The position numbers were made by a program, and so were the translations under genes. DNA of 64,000 bases, taken from the NCBI GenBank assembly GCA_013396995.1, contig VWZP01002422.1:124001-188000 (forward strand), given 5' to 3'. Shown piece by piece: positions 1-13,364 of the stretch (positions are counted from its first letter, which is position 1; each line of letters begins with the position of its first letter). A model generated the notes under the pieces. The model was not told the DNA's origin. It saw only the letters and a list, made by a program, of their open reading frames with translations, and did not search any database. This DNA comes from Dicaeum eximium (taxonomy: Eukaryota > Chordata > Aves > Passeriformes > Dicaeidae).

Positions 1-3000
1 TGGTTAATGCTGAGTTAGCTACTGGTATTTTTATCTTACGGTAATTAGAAGTTAAAGACAGACAAGGAATAGGTTTTAGGATGTATATTTTGGTTTCATG
101 AATAATACCAACAAGCTATGTAGTAAGTCTAGAAATATCTTAGGCTTATATACTTAAGTTCATTTAGGGCTAAAAATATAACCAGATCCAACAGAGCTCA
201 ACTTCATGGAGAATCTTGTACCTTGTGTGAAATCTTGGTAGTTGCTGTTCTGGCAAAAGAAATATTTACTAAAGGTAAGGGATGATGCTTTAGTTTAATG
301 CATTACCTAATATGTAAATATTCTTCAGTGATGGGTTAAGGTCATGTGAAAATTTCCTCAAGGTCTTTGTGTTTGATTGGTCTGTCAGCAGAAAAGCTGA
401 AACCCAGAAAAGCTGAGCCACTTCAGCCTGACCAGTCTGTCAGTCCTGTTATGGAGACTCTCCTCTGAGCAGTTCTTCTGGGCTGAGTTCTGGGGCAATT
501 CATCTGATATGTTCAGGGTTGCATTCAGGTTACCCACTACCAGAGACAACTAGTGCCCTTGAAGAACTCACACTGGCAGTTCACAGAATAACACTCCTTA
601 TTAATAAAATTGCGACAAATGAAGCTTCAAGGATTGCTGGTGTTAGTATCTGACTGCAAAAATACAATAAAAGCCTATATAAATAAGCTCTAGTCTCAAA
701 CAAAAGCTGGCTCAAAGTAGGCATTCAGCATGCATACATTATGGTTTTTACCCTACCAGCCTCTATGGGGGAGAAGACAGATTCAGCCCATCAACAGATC
801 CCAGAATTTACAGTGGCATCTTCCCTAACTTCTACCCATTTTCAACTCACTCATGTACTATTTATGTTTAGTGCAGTTGACTGACTCTAGTCATACAACA
901 TACAAAATGAGGACTGGTTACACCTTAAAGGTGGGTAATTTTGGGATGGAGGTGTGTGTCACCATTACACCTGAGGAGTGCAATTTTGCAAGAGGTGATG
1001 GCTCAGCAGCAAGACTTTCTCTTTCATCTCCCTTGGCTGATAGCTGCTGTGTAGCTTATCAGATAAAAGTACCACTGAATTCCCTCTTCTGCAAGGATTT
1101 CAACAGAGACTGGTCATGGCATCACAACTCCACTCCATCTTGTTTCATATTCCTATTATTGTGTTTGGGAAGTTGGACATGCTGACTGCATTCCATCCAG
1201 GAAGTAGCAATCACATTTTCCCCTAACATCTGTAACTTGTGTACTGTTGTAACAGCATCTATAACTTTCTACTCTGCTCCATCCTCTCTTTCATCTCCTT
1301 CTTTGCATCATATTGTGTATCTGCTGACTGCAATTTCTATCTGTTAAAACTTGACTTTCCAGATTTCTTTCATTTAAACCTCAGCCTTTTTTCTATTCAG
1401 TATTCCCACACCTTTTCTATAGATTTCTGAAGAGATCTGTCGCTGTTATAACCCTTTATTTAGGATAAATCTTCTACATTATCTCTGTCTACTTTGTGAG
1501 GGATAAGATACATTTTTGTCCTGGGTGTTGCTCGCTTCATTCAACTTCCAACTTCCAAATTTTATCTGGAAATATAGAGACTTCATGCAAAGCTGTCTTC
1601 CCTGTCTCTTACTCTGATGTAACTCGTGGAGAAAGCAGCAGTTAACAAAACTTGTAGATATGTTGTTCACAGGGATATAATACTACATGTCCTTGAGAAG
1701 GGGTACATCTCATCTATATTTACAAATAATAGGTCCTTGCTGGTCTGGAGAGAAGATAGGAAGCCTGTAAGTACTAATAAGCACTTCAATTCTAGATGCT
1801 AAGGATACTCCTGTAATGGAGTAAAGAGACTCAGAAGGTCAGAAGGGTGGGAAGATTTTTCACAGAAGAAAAGAAATTAGTATCTGAATTATACATTAAC
1901 TTTGTAATTTTCACTGACTTTTAACAGTATTCCTAAATTATTTCTAAGGATGTCACAAAAAGTAATGAATCTTTTTTGACTACAATTCTTAGAAATAATG
2001 CTAGGAATACTGTAAAGATAAAGTGAAAACCATCACTTCTTTTTGATTTTTTTATGTCATAATTTTATTTTAACTGATAATGGTCATTATACTATTAAGA
2101 GATCTTTGGATATAAGCAGTCAGTGTGTGTCAGGACAAGATAAAGGAACAGTCTTAGGAGGGAAGACTGAGGAAGAAATTGGAAAGAGTTTAGCCACATG
2201 AACTACTTTGGAATAAAATTGAAAGAAAGTATATTTGCAATAATTCCTTATGATATGAAATCATTAGTCACAAGTCTTTTTTTTTTTTCAACTTTTGTTT
2301 AAGGAGAATGTATTTACAGTATTTCATTACAATGTCCACTTCAGGACCATTTTGTCACTTCAGGACCATTATTTTCTTTTAAAGTACTCTCAAAAGCATA
2401 TTTTACATCAAAATATTGTAACATTTTATTTTCCTTCTTTAGGATATTGTAAAGTCAAATACTTCTGTTTATAATTTGAATGTGAATGCAAGTCTGTTTA
2501 GAGATACTGTTTAGTGATGCTTTTATTTCTAACATCATCCTGAAAACTACATCTTCCTAGAATATTTCTCTAAAAAGTGTAAACGTTCTTGGACAAAACC
2601 AAATAATTATGTTCATATAAGTTTCACCTGTACTGGACAGAGATCTGCAAAGATTATTTAAGCTCAAAGCCCAAACCAGTAATATTCTATTACAATCCAT
2701 CCACTTCTTCCTTATGACTTTAGGCCATTTACTGATAAATTAAAAGCTGCATATAAGAACAACTGTCAGTTACCTATGTTAATACAGGAGGTGTACCTAT
2801 GGACATTTTTATAATTAATTGTTCATTGGGAATCTACTCAATTTTGGCAAACCTCTCAAATAAAACCAGGTCATCCATCACATAGCAAAAAAATCTATGT
2901 GCATTAAAAAATTCTAGAATTAATGAATACATTTAGCCAGGCACTTAAGCAAACAATACCTCATGTACTGATTGAGGGAGAGGAATTTGAAGGAGATGGA

Positions 3001-5332
3001 TTCTTTTTAAATCTACATAACAAAAAGGTTATGGAAAGATCAAGGAAAGTCAGAGCTCTGACTCTACAAGACAGAACACTACCTAAAGGCAGTATCCATA
3101 AAAGATTGACACTCCATAAAGTATAACTATAATACCTTCTAACTTACAATCAGTCATAAAAAACCTGCTAGCATAAATGTGTCTGAAATTTTGAATTGTC
3201 TGGGACCAAGCAACTGTAAAAATTCCAGCATATGTAAGAAACCAATAATTTCCAAGTATATAATAAAATGGTTGCAAGACAAGCCATTATTACTACCCCA
3301 GATTACAGTTAAATAAGTAAGGAAAATTAAAGACTACTGAAATTTTAAGACAAACACAAGACTAAATGTAATGAATGAAAGAAGTTTCTGACTATGACTA
3401 TCCTCACTGACTATGATCTCTTTAAATATTCATAAGGTAATTGCAGCAAAAAGAACCCAAGTCTGTCCTGTCACCAACAAAAGTATTGACACTCAACAAA
3501 GAAGCATTGAGTGTTACTTAGAATCTGTACTTGAAACAACATTTAATTTGCTGACTTTCCCCCTGAGACTAGTTCTATCTTGTTTGTTTTTTTCCATAGC
3601 AGAAAGACCAATCATCTACATTAAATAGCTCTGACTTGTGCAATATGACATTATTACTATAAATTGACACAGCACATATTTTTGCATAATAATTTGGAAG
3701 ACTGAAACCTTCCATTACCCCAACTTTCTTTGAATGAAATTCTACTGTGTAACTGGCCTAGTTAAGGAGATAGAACTTATCCTTCATCTAAGTCCTATTT
3801 TCTTATTAGCAAGAAGAGTCTTATATTGGGGAAAAAGTTTTTTCTAGAACAACATATTAATACATACACTGTTTTAATACTAAATACCACAGTCAGAGTT
3901 CACCAGATTGTAAAGGAGCTTTCTTGCACAGTCTGCCCACAGAATAGTCTGAAAGAAGGAGATGATGATAATGTGTAGGCCAAGAAGTGACAGACCTGTC
4001 TCTTCTCTCCTTAAGGTCTTAGCATGTTTAGTAAACATGACAAAAGAAAAGCTCAGTAATGTGGAGTTCAGAAGTGTACAGTAAAAAAAAAAAGCCTATA
4101 TATATTAATGAATCCAATAATTTCAAATATCCTTTGAATAATCTTATGTAATTTAGCAAATTATGTTAAAATGAAATCTAAATGATTGTACATTAAGGAA
4201 AATTATCTTTGAGTATGCTAATAACAATCAACTGTGCAGGTAGTGTTTTCTAGAAAAAAAAATTGACAGAAAGAAGTCTGTAATAAGGATTGATGCCATT
4301 TCTGTCTTTTTGTCAAACTAACCTGATATCAACTTTTTTTTTGTTGAGAATGTGCAGGACATGAAGTGTAACCCTTTTTCCATATTGAGCCAAAATAAAT
4401 ACTCTCACTCAGGCTATGAATTTCTCCCATTCAATCAATGTTTTTTCAAGTTCACAGGAAAAAACTCAAACTTGCATAATATGTGGAAGTAATCCATATT
4501 ATTCCCTATTTCTTCTGCTTTCTACTTGCACATTTGCCTCTCTGTCTTCCTTTTTCTAAGCACAAGAAGCATTCACAGAAAGCATGCATTCCCTTTTGGG
4601 TCTCCTCTGAAAACTTGTCAGTCAAGCTCCCCTCAAATATGTATGTGAAGAAATAGTTCTCCTTGTAGGCTTCCATCTGAATTTAGGTACATTCACTGAA
4701 CTGTTATTTCTAGTAGAAAAAAATAAATTAATCTGCTGAGTCACCTCTGATTCAGACATTGAATAAGACTTTTTCATTTTGTTCATATTATTTAATTGCT
4801 CTTATTTCAATATTCATTGCATCTATCCTGGTACAGCCTTCACCCACCCCTCTCCTTACCACTAAGAGGGAGAGGGACCCCTGGGAATCTGTACAGAATT
4901 TTGCTGCTGACTACTGCCCAGACAACAGACTTTATCTTGGTCAGTTTAGATAGCCCTTGTTCAGTAAATGGGTGTCTACTACTCTACTTCTCTTATATAT
5001 CTCCTGCAAAACTTAGAGTATGCATAATGTACATGTGTAATAGTGTCATCTGCTGGCTTAACAAGATTAAATTGGAAAGGAAAGGCATACTTTATTACCT
5101 AAGCCTCAAGGCCATTCTAATACTAGGCAATTTTTCTTTCAACAGCCAAGATACTATTAGTTATGAAATATTTCTTTCTACAGCCAAGACACTGTAATTT
5201 GTAAGTGTTATCTGGCACACAGTTGTTCAGTCTGCCTGTAGCTCACAGTTTGTTCACACTTAGGAGGTTGTTGCTCTGATGCCAAGAGAAAAAATTTCTA
5301 TGTTACATTTTGCTTGGATGATTAACCTGAAC
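1..5332. other. Intergenic AT-rich sequence, no gene recognised
   Basis: Mostly unique-looking AT-rich DNA. The longest frames (110 aa at 853-1185, 133 aa at 4796-5197) have no recognisable motif and fit chance. Positions 360-800 are less AT-rich. Read on the minus strand they contain a TATA-like block (complement of 677-686) and an ATTAATAA-like block near 600-610, so an old degraded LTR is possible but could not be assigned. A 16-17 bp direct duplication (CACTTCAGGACCATT core) lies at about 2337-2370. Nothing else could be supported. Confidence 0.6.
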
Positions 5333-5450
5333 AATACAAAAGTAGTTTGAGATTCCTTGTGAAACCACTGAATTTAAATGGTGTTGGCTGAATAATACAA
5401 AATTAGTTTGAGATTCACCATGAAATGACTGTATTTAACTGTTGTTGGCT
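5333..5450. repeat. Diverged tandem duplication, about 61-bp unit, two copies
   Basis: Two adjacent copies begin with AATACAAAA(G/T)TAGTTTGAG at 5333 and 5394, and both end with the block GTTGGCT. They differ by scattered substitutions, so the duplication is old. A shorter echo of the same kind lies just upstream, where CAGCCAAGA(T/C)ACT occurs twice within 5140-5195. No function is implied. Confidence 0.75.
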
Positions 5451-5959
5451 ATTCTCTGTTGCATATACAACAAAAGAGAAAATTTATTCTGCTCCTTTGT
5501 ATGCAGCATCTTTCATGGAGCGCAGATCTTTTCCTTATTGTCAGTGAGCATATGTCTCCTCCCACAAGAAGATGTAGATTTCTCTAGCTTTTTTAGCTTG
5601 TGCAGACTGCTCTATGCACAGTCACCCAAATAGTCTGGAATTTATCTAAAAACTGTCAGAATGATATTTGTTTCAATTGTCTAATATACCATCTTATACA
5701 AAGCTGTTAAAGAGTGAGTTTAGGATGAAATTTTAGTCAAGACTTGTAATTTATGCCTAAGTCAAATTATTATCATGTTCTGTGTCCAGTTCCAAACCAT
5801 TCAATACTCCCCTGCGCCCTGTCCTGTCCATAGTTCTTGTTTAGAATATAAATCTGTTTTTCTGGTTTGACTTTGATAATTCCACTTCTGCTTCTATACT
5901 TTTCTACTCAAATGTCAAATTTATTCAATGAGGTAAATCTAGTCCCTAAATTTATTTTC

Positions 5960-6480
5960 TGCTTTCAATTTTATGATATTAATTGGCAACTGTTGTTTAT
6001 AAAAATTGTGAAGATATTATTTTGAAAGGCCTTGGAAAATGTAATAAGGTTCAAGGTTTTATTGAAGTTCAAAATTAAGTTTTGCCAATGAAATTTCTGC
6101 ATAAATTATTCATAGAACACCATAATGCATGAATAATTTAAGTGGCATCTTTAATTAGATGCTAAAAAACCCCTCTAAAAAAACTATCATTGCTTTATCG
6201 ATTTAGAAGCAAATCGAGTTTGAAAAACAAAGAACTTCTTCTCTAAGTCAAATTAGCAGGTAATTATTAAATCACTCATTGCAATTGAACTGCTATCAAT
6301 ATTTTTATATCCACAAACATACAGTGCATTATGATGTATAGTGCTTATGAAAAGCCAATGAAATGGAGTCCAAACAATAAGATTTTTAATGAAAATACAG
6401 TGCTATGTATAAGTTGTTATTAGCGTTGGAAAAATGAGCCATGAATAATAAGCTTTTGAGGCCTAACAATAGTGGAAAAT
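5960..6480. promoter_or_regulatory. Possible conserved noncoding element, homeodomain-motif-rich
   Basis: This repeat-free stretch carries many homeodomain-type cores, including TAATTA within TTTAATTAGATGC and within GCAGGTAATTATTAAATC, plus TTAATGA, ATTAGC and an ATCGAT site. Its texture resembles vertebrate conserved enhancers found in gene deserts. Visible: motif density and absence of repeats. Inferred: regulatory function. In AT-rich DNA such cores also arise by chance, so confidence is low. Confidence 0.2.
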
Positions 6481-9400
6481 GGAACAGTGTATATTAGAAA
6501 AAAGTAGCCATTGCTTGTTTCTATTAGTAAATATCCTGAAGTTCTCATAAAATAAAAACTATCTACTTTCTTTGCATCTTGGTCCTCAAGACAGGTATTA
6601 GAACCAATTTCATATCACTTAAATCTTTCATAGAAAAAGCAGGAATGGAAAAGTGCTTCGAAGTTCTTCTGCAAAAACACCTTGCTCATGTACAATTCAG
6701 CCAGTTATGACAGATAATTGTCTGATTCTTTCCTATTCCCTTTAATATTGTTTTATCTTTTTAAGAGACCATGTCCCAGACTGTAATAACTTACGACAAA
6801 GTTTTACCTAGCATCAAGGCTGTTTCTTCCTAACAAAATTCAAACATGCTACCTCTTTCTAGTGGGGTAAGGAAAAAGCAATATTTCTTTCCTTAAGGCT
6901 GGCTTTTTGTTTGGTTTCATTTGTTTGGTTAGTTTGTTTTGATTTTGATTTTAGGAGTGTTTGCTTTTTATTTATTGCTGGTGTTTAATATAGACTACTA
7001 TATCTCGCAGAAAAGTGGATGATGTATTTAGCAATAAGATGAGCAATTACATATTTTACACCAGAAATTTTAAGGTGTAAAGCTCCTGAATTTTTGAAGA
7101 CTATATTGAAAAGATCATGTTGTCACACAGCTTGAACTTGAACTTGACGATTCATCCTGCTTTAAATGTGTATATATTTGATTCCATGATTTGTGTAAAC
7201 TGTATCTTCAAAAGGAAACACACAAACACATACCCACAAACCCCTCTTAAATTAGCTGTTATTTAAGACCTTCTGTACTGATTTCAAAATTGTAGATTAT
7301 TCTCTAGGTAATGCTAATAGTTAGATCAGAAGCTGCATGTGTGACATTTTTTGAGACATTTACACAGGTGAAAAAGTGAACTTTTCTTCACAAGGCAAGA
7401 TATTTGAATGACCTTGCCCATAAAATGTCTTGCCTTGAAGTTTTATTAATTTCTATGATCAGTTTTGCCATCAGAAATATTTCACAGTAACGACACATTG
7501 TGTATTTATGGCTTCAGGTGTAATTGGCCTTCTGACTTTCAAAAATTATTTGCATCATGCCAGCATGATCCTATTATGCATTTTCTGTATAGAGTATTAC
7601 AAACAGATGCAAAGCGATCACAAAGTCAGGATATTATTTCCATTTTATACAACTGCTTTTAGCATAGATCTCAGAAAAGCTCTTCTAACATTCCAGAGGT
7701 TTCTGCCTGGAAGTGTTCCACCACAAAGGGAAAGGTTTTTCTTTTTGTAGTCCTCATTTCAGGTTAGCTTTGATGTGCTGTGATTTTACTACAGCCTTAA
7801 TCTTGGGACAGCTTCCTCTCCATCCCTACTCAAAATGGTTACTATGTCTCATAATGACTGGCAATTTTGTGCAGACTTTGCAGATGAAAGCAAGTATCTT
7901 TATTTTGGAAGTAGCTGAAATAGTCTTTCGATTATTGCCCTGAACTTGTGGTATATAGAGGATCATTATTGTCATACAGCATAGCATAAGAGAGCGAAGC
8001 TGGAAGAAGAACTAAGGAAAATGCAGAATCATTATGTATGGAGTGCTTAGAAGGTTGAAGAAGCAAAAAGATGGGGGTCTAGAAAAGCACATGAGAGGGA
8101 GATTAAGCATAATAAACATTGAGCCATGGAATAACTAAAAAGCGTAGCAGATGCTAAGGGAGAAAATTAGGCCTTCCTGAATATGTGTTGAAATGAGTCA
8201 AATAAACCCAGATATATCCCTAAGACTTTCTTTTTGTTGAGATACTGGCAAATGGCTAGCTGTAAGTTAAAGAAGGTTTGCCCTTAAGTAGAAAATTAGG
8301 CAGGTGTTCACTTTATGTACCCTTCTGGGATATAATTGGAATGAGAACCTGTCTGTGGGTATAGACATGACACAGTTTATGAACTCAGAAGTTGCTTCTG
8401 CTTTATTTCCCATTCTTTCCTTAAAATTTAGATCAGGCTGTTTTGACTGGTTCAAGTTACAGATTAATTTATTATGCATATACTAACAGGATCACTTTTA
8501 AACAAAATATTCTGTATTGTATTACTCTAGCTAGTTAGCCTTTGTACAACAATGTATTTGGTCTCTTGAAAATAAAGGTTTTAGTCAAAATGATAAGGTT
8601 ATTTCCTCTGAATGCTTTTTTCATACCTTCCATTTATTCTTTTTCCTTCTGTCCAGATCTCTGTTCCTTTCCTATACAGACTTCTAGCATTCCCAACAGG
8701 GCTAATTGAAGACAAAATTTGAATTTCCTGTGCAGTAAAGCCACAGTGTGCACTGACTTTGGAAATTCAAGAACAAATCAGCCTATAGGACTGCTGATAT
8801 ATTGAAGGACAAAGATGAAACAGGATGTAGAAATTTGTAAAAATTATTTAACAAGTGCTGTTGAATCACTTACGATTTAGATAATAATATTAGCAACTGA
8901 CAGAACTCACAGAAGCCGAAGATTTAATAAGAAATGTAGTAACTTAGTGATATTTACCCAAACTACCCTGTGAGGGATTGTGTAAGGGAGAAACCAACAA
9001 TGTTTCCAAAAAGGAATAAAAGCTGCAAGCTCATGTTAATAGAGTCAATGTAGAGGCAACAGTAGCTGGAAAGCATGGTGAAGGAAAAGGAAGTACACAA
9101 AGGACTAAATTCCTGTCCTAAGGCTCTCACATTGAATTCATCAACTGAGGGTAGTCTGAGACCTGAAAAAATGTAGAAAACAAAATGGAAAGATGTGATT
9201 TTGCTAAAATAATAAATAAATATTGAAAAAGTTAGATGAAAAGGAGAAATAATGACTGCTGAGTTTCAGTTTGTCAAAGTTATTTATTTTTATTATTTCA
9301 ATCTACATAATAGTCTTCCTGCAGCATTGGTGCTGGGGCCTCAGTTCTTTCACAGTAAATAAGAAATGTCATTTGCCTTGTCTTCATGGTGTTGTAGAGT

Positions 9401-11554
9401 TCATAATCAAAATCATGTTAAAAAAATGCTTTTCTGAGACCCTCTTTAAAAATACACACAAAGCATAAAGTGCATAGGTCTTTGTAGAGATTTAACAGAG
9501 GGCAGTGTCTCATTTCTATCACTTCAGCGTAGACAGATACAGTGGAACTCATTTATTTTGCTCTTGGCTCAGCAGGGGTAGAATGCACCTAAAGTACAAG
9601 ATATTCATCAAATTAATTTCTTGTGGCAGTTTAGTGTGTCTTTCAGCCTGTATAATTTGTATTGCTCCTTCAGTATGGGCAATGAGTATTATGTGTGGAG
9701 GCATATGTGTTAATTACAGTCAATTTATGTGATACTGTATATTTTCTGTCATAAATTTAACATCATGCCCTGGAAGGCAAAATGAGTAGCTATCTGCAAA
9801 AGTTGTGTTACCATTTTACTTTTGAAGTTTTTTTTTCTCTGGTACTGCTGATTCTGTAATCAGAAAGAGTCCAAGCTCATAGAAGGAGAGCACAATGTGG
9901 CTTACATATGTGTTATGTGCTGTATTGATGAGTAAAAACCAACCCAGAAAACATATGGGTGAAAATTATATCTTCAGAAAAAAACCCCATAACATTGGCT
10001 TAATTCCTCCTTATTCTTTGTTTCTGTTTTACCCTAGAAAAACTTCCAAACTACTTTTAGTAATGTCCCCTTCATCATACAACAGGCATTTTACAGTGAA
10101 CCAATTTCAGGCTGTAATTAATTCTGCCCATTCAGTGGGATTCCATTGTTTCATTCTGTCTTCAAATGCACTATAACACATCTATATTTTTTCCTTGTTA
10201 TTGCCCATGTTTCTTGTGGAAAGAAAATGCTCTAAAGCCCCCAAATTTCAGATTCTGTGGCCCTCTGACTAAAACTATTCTTAGACACTTATTTTTCTAA
10301 TCCGTTCTGATCAGAAGGCAAGCCACCCTGATTAACTAATAGCAGTCACAACTGTCTAAATAAAATTACAAATATAGGGACACTACTCATAAATTTCAGG
10401 AAACAAATCAGTGTGCAAAACACCATTTTATTTCTTAATACATTCTTACGATTTAATTTTATTTTTTACAATATTTCCAGTTTGGGTTGCAATCAAAAAT
10501 TTTTTATGTAATTCACTTTGGTACTGAAACCAGCTAAGACAACATTTCAGCAAAGGAAACCCAAGGGGTGACTTTTCTCCCATCTCTTAATAATTTGATA
10601 ATTCTGCAATTTGAGCCCAGAGGACACCATGACACTTTAGGAAAGCTGTTCCCAAAAGAAGTTCAAATTATTTATTTTGAGATTTTTTTATGGGTCTACC
10701 TAACTTAAAGTCACTTTTTACATAAACATGATAAGGCCTTGCTGATAGAAGCCCTCTATTCTTTCTTGAATTTTCTTTTAGTAGTGAACACTAAGAATAT
10801 ATTTCATACATTAATGTTTAAAAGAAGAATGTCTGAATAATTTTCCTCGTAAGAGGTTTTGTGTCTTTTCCTTTCACCTTTCCACTAAAAAATGATTATT
10901 CATTTTATCTAATGTTTAGTTATTACTGCAAAATAATGATTTGTAGAAATTTGTATATAAAATTGGATTTTATTCTAACTCAGTAAACAAAAGGGCTGAT
11001 TTTCTTCAAACATTATCTTGTCTCACAGGCATTTGTTTTTTATTAACTTATTCTTCATATAGATAATGTAGAAAAGCATACCCTACTGTTTCTCTGATGT
11101 CACTGCTAACATGTATTTCTGTTTCAAAATGGCAATAAATGTCAACATATCTAACGTGTTTACCATTATCAATAGTATGTATTGGTATTATTCTTCTAAA
11201 TAATTCACTTGCTTTACATTCTGTCTATAAATATATATATTTTTAAAAATCAAGTTAAATCCCTAGAGTACAGGCAAGAAAACAGTACTTATCTCCCATT
11301 GGATAAGGAAAAGGGCTAGATAATGAGAACTATGTAAAATGAACCAAGTATTGAAAATGAAAAGAAATGAGAAGCTGGTGAGTTCCACGGAAAATCAGGG
11401 ATATAGCTTGGCAATCATGGCAGGTAATACCTGAGGTGAACAGCTCTGTAAAATATATCTTAAAACACAGATGCAAGCAACTAAAATTTACACAGATTCA
11501 GGGTGAACCATGGGGACAATAACATTGTCCAAGGTTTAAAACAGCTGGGCTTTT
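6481..11554. other. Intergenic AT-rich sequence
   Basis: No repeat family or gene was recognised. Frames of 60-93 aa (for example 9895-10176 and 9505-9732) lack motifs and fit random open frames. The only local structure noted is the short hairpin at 7386-7440, listed separately. (T)n and (A)n runs are short. Confidence 0.6.
7386..7440. other. Imperfect hairpin, about 18 bp stem
   Basis: The 5' arm is CTTC, a two-base bulge AC, then AAGGCAAGA and TATTT (7386-7405). The 3' arm is AAATG then TCTTGCCTT then GAAG (7423-7440). This gives about 18 pairs, one of them G-T, around a 17-nt loop (7406-7422). The stem does not extend further outward, so it is short for a microRNA precursor. The pairing is visible; any transcript is speculation. 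Confidence 0.45.
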
Positions 11555-11560
11555 CAGTTC
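11555..11560. repeat. Target-site duplication, left copy (CAGTTC)
   Basis: CAGTTC immediately precedes the LTR and occurs again immediately after it at 12086-12091. A perfect 6-bp duplication is typical of alpha- and betaretrovirus-like integrases in birds and fixes both LTR ends. Confidence 0.9.
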
Positions 11561-12085
11561 TGTAGCATCCCCAGGGGAGTCTTCCCGCCCCTGGGATGCT
11601 AGCATGGTTTAGTCCACGCCGGGGCACGCCCACCGTTGCCAAGCAGCGGCGTGTCAGTCACCTCCGGTCCACCCTTGATTCTAGATAGTTCTTCTTTGTT
11701 AGCTTAGCGATTTGTCATTGTAACTGTCATTTATCTCATGCTCTGTTTTGATTTGTTCCCATGTTTTGTCCATCCCTTGTTCTCTACCCTGATTGGCTAG
11801 CCCGGTCTCCTTATAATCCCGAAGCACCTAGCTTCGGGGGCCATTTTTGCTGATCTCATGAGAGTGACGCATCTGGTCCTCGAGCTTGTGTGTGGTCCCC
11901 GCTTTGGTTTGCAATAAACCAGAACTTATACCGCCGCAAGTGACTCCTTGTCTCTCGGTGCGCCACAACAACGTACTAGCAAGGCGATCGCGGGAAGCCC
12001 TCCTCTCACTGGGGACGCCCGGTGAGAGTGAGGATTTAACACCACTGCTCGCGGTGCCATTTCTCCCCCGGCACACACCGCGACA
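11561..12085 (+). mobile_element. Solo LTR of an avian endogenous retrovirus (ERVK/betaretrovirus-like)
   Basis: This 525-bp LTR starts TGTAGC and ends GCGACA, imperfect inverted ends, and is bracketed by the perfect 6-bp duplication CAGTTC. A full promoter layout is visible in plus orientation: inverted CCAAT box GATTGGCT (11791-11798), TATA-like TATAA (11812-11816), a perfect 8-bp stem hairpin CCCGAAGC/GCTTCGGG (11818-11838) near the expected cap site, and AATAAA (11913-11918), followed by a long CpG-rich U5. A second stem, CTCTCAC/GTGAGAG, lies near 12003-12028. No gag, pol or env is attached, so the provirus was lost by LTR-LTR recombination. The 60-82 aa frames inside it are not genes. 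High CpG content and an intact duplication suggest a fairly young insertion. The class is inferred from the 6-bp duplication and layout. Confidence 0.9.
11818..11838 (+). promoter_or_regulatory. Hairpin at the LTR transcription start region
   Basis: CCCGAAGC and GCTTCGGG form a perfect 8-bp stem around the loop ACCTA. It begins about 6 bases after the TATA-like box, so it spans or just precedes the predicted cap site and could be at the start of R. The pairing is visible in the sequence; an RNA role is inference. Confidence 0.6.
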
Positions 12086-12091
12086 CAGTTC
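12086..12091. repeat. Target-site duplication, right copy (CAGTTC)
   Basis: Perfect match to 11555-11560, directly after the LTR end GCGACA. Confidence 0.9.
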
Positions 12092-13364
12092 CTTACACCG
12101 TTAGCTGTCTGAGAAACAAGAGGCAAAAAAAGTGATTTAAGAAGTGTTTATCCAAGTCCTGAAACATCAAATGCTTGGCCCAGATTGACATTGCATCCTT
12201 ACAGCGGATCTGCAGCTTTCATTTAATGAGAAAATTCCTAAACGATTTGTCTTCTCCAAGTCTGAACCAATTAAAAATTGATGGAATGTCACCTTTACCA
12301 GTCTTTAGGCATCCTAAGCTAATAACTCTGAAACAAACTTCCTTTTTTCAAAAATTTATTTAAATGTTTATCCTGAAATGTCTGTGTAAGCCACATAATG
12401 ACAACCATTCTGAAATTTTTTGGCCAGAACATGTAGAAACATGTAGTTCTTGCTTAACTGATCTTTAAAATAATTATTTCAATAGAAACATGAATATTTT
12501 GCTACTCCTATCTGAACAAATGTTACTTCTTTATAAATGAGGGAAAGGAACAATAAAAATTACTCCATTTGAATGGGAAATTTTAATTAAGAGATTCTTT
12601 GATCTAAGTTTTTATATTCCTTGCCTATAAACTGGTCCTATATAGCCTTCTCCTGCACCCATAAGAAAATAGAAAACAAATAAAAGACCCAATCACAGTG
12701 CAGAATATGTTCTTCTTTTAAAAAATTTGAAATAATGCTGTGCATTTTTTTTCCCTGCATAAAGTAACACTTCAGAATAGTCCATGATATACTAATGGTC
12801 TATCAGGGAGGTCTGAATGTCCCTGAACCTACTGGATGGAATGGGATTTATGGCTTTTCACAGGATTGCTGGTGTTCAGGAGAATATCATCTCTCCCTCA
12901 TTGTGGGCTCTGTGTGTGTATGAGGTCATTGAGCAGTCTCAAACCATGACCGACCTATTTTTGCAAAAGGATATCTGTGCTGTACCCAGAACTTTTAAAC
13001 TTGTCAAACTAATTTTCACCACAGATATGGAAATTTACTTCGTTGTGATTATTTTTTTGCATGGAAAGATCATCCCCTCAGAAATTTCTAGTAACTGGTT
13101 CATTTTTTGTTGTTTTTCTGAAAGCAAATTAGCATTTTCATATAAAGTTAAACCAAAAGAAGCCTTATCCCATATTTGCTTTAGAAATGCCTCAGGGGGA
13201 CTTAGATAAGCTCTGAGTGCTCTTTTCCATTTCAGTTGGGAGGGTGGAAAAACTATTAATTAGTCTTATGCACATAAGACTGAGGAAAGCTTTTTTTTAA
13301 ATACTAAATTGATTGTGAAGATGAGCTTAGTAGCTACACAATTGTCAAGTTTATAATCATATGT
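12092..13364. other. Intergenic AT-rich sequence
   Basis: No repeat or gene recognised. A 130-aa frame at 12817-13209 is long for this composition but has no domain, no clear splice signals and no codon pattern I can defend. It is treated as a chance frame. Confidence 0.55.

Noticed and set aside
360..800. Possible old LTR in minus orientation
   Set aside because: TATA-like and ATTAATAA-like blocks are present, but no TG/CA ends, target duplication or family match could be defended.
12817..13209. 130-aa plus-strand frame
   Set aside because: No motif, no splice or start context that stands out. With six frames over 64 kb one such frame is not surprising.
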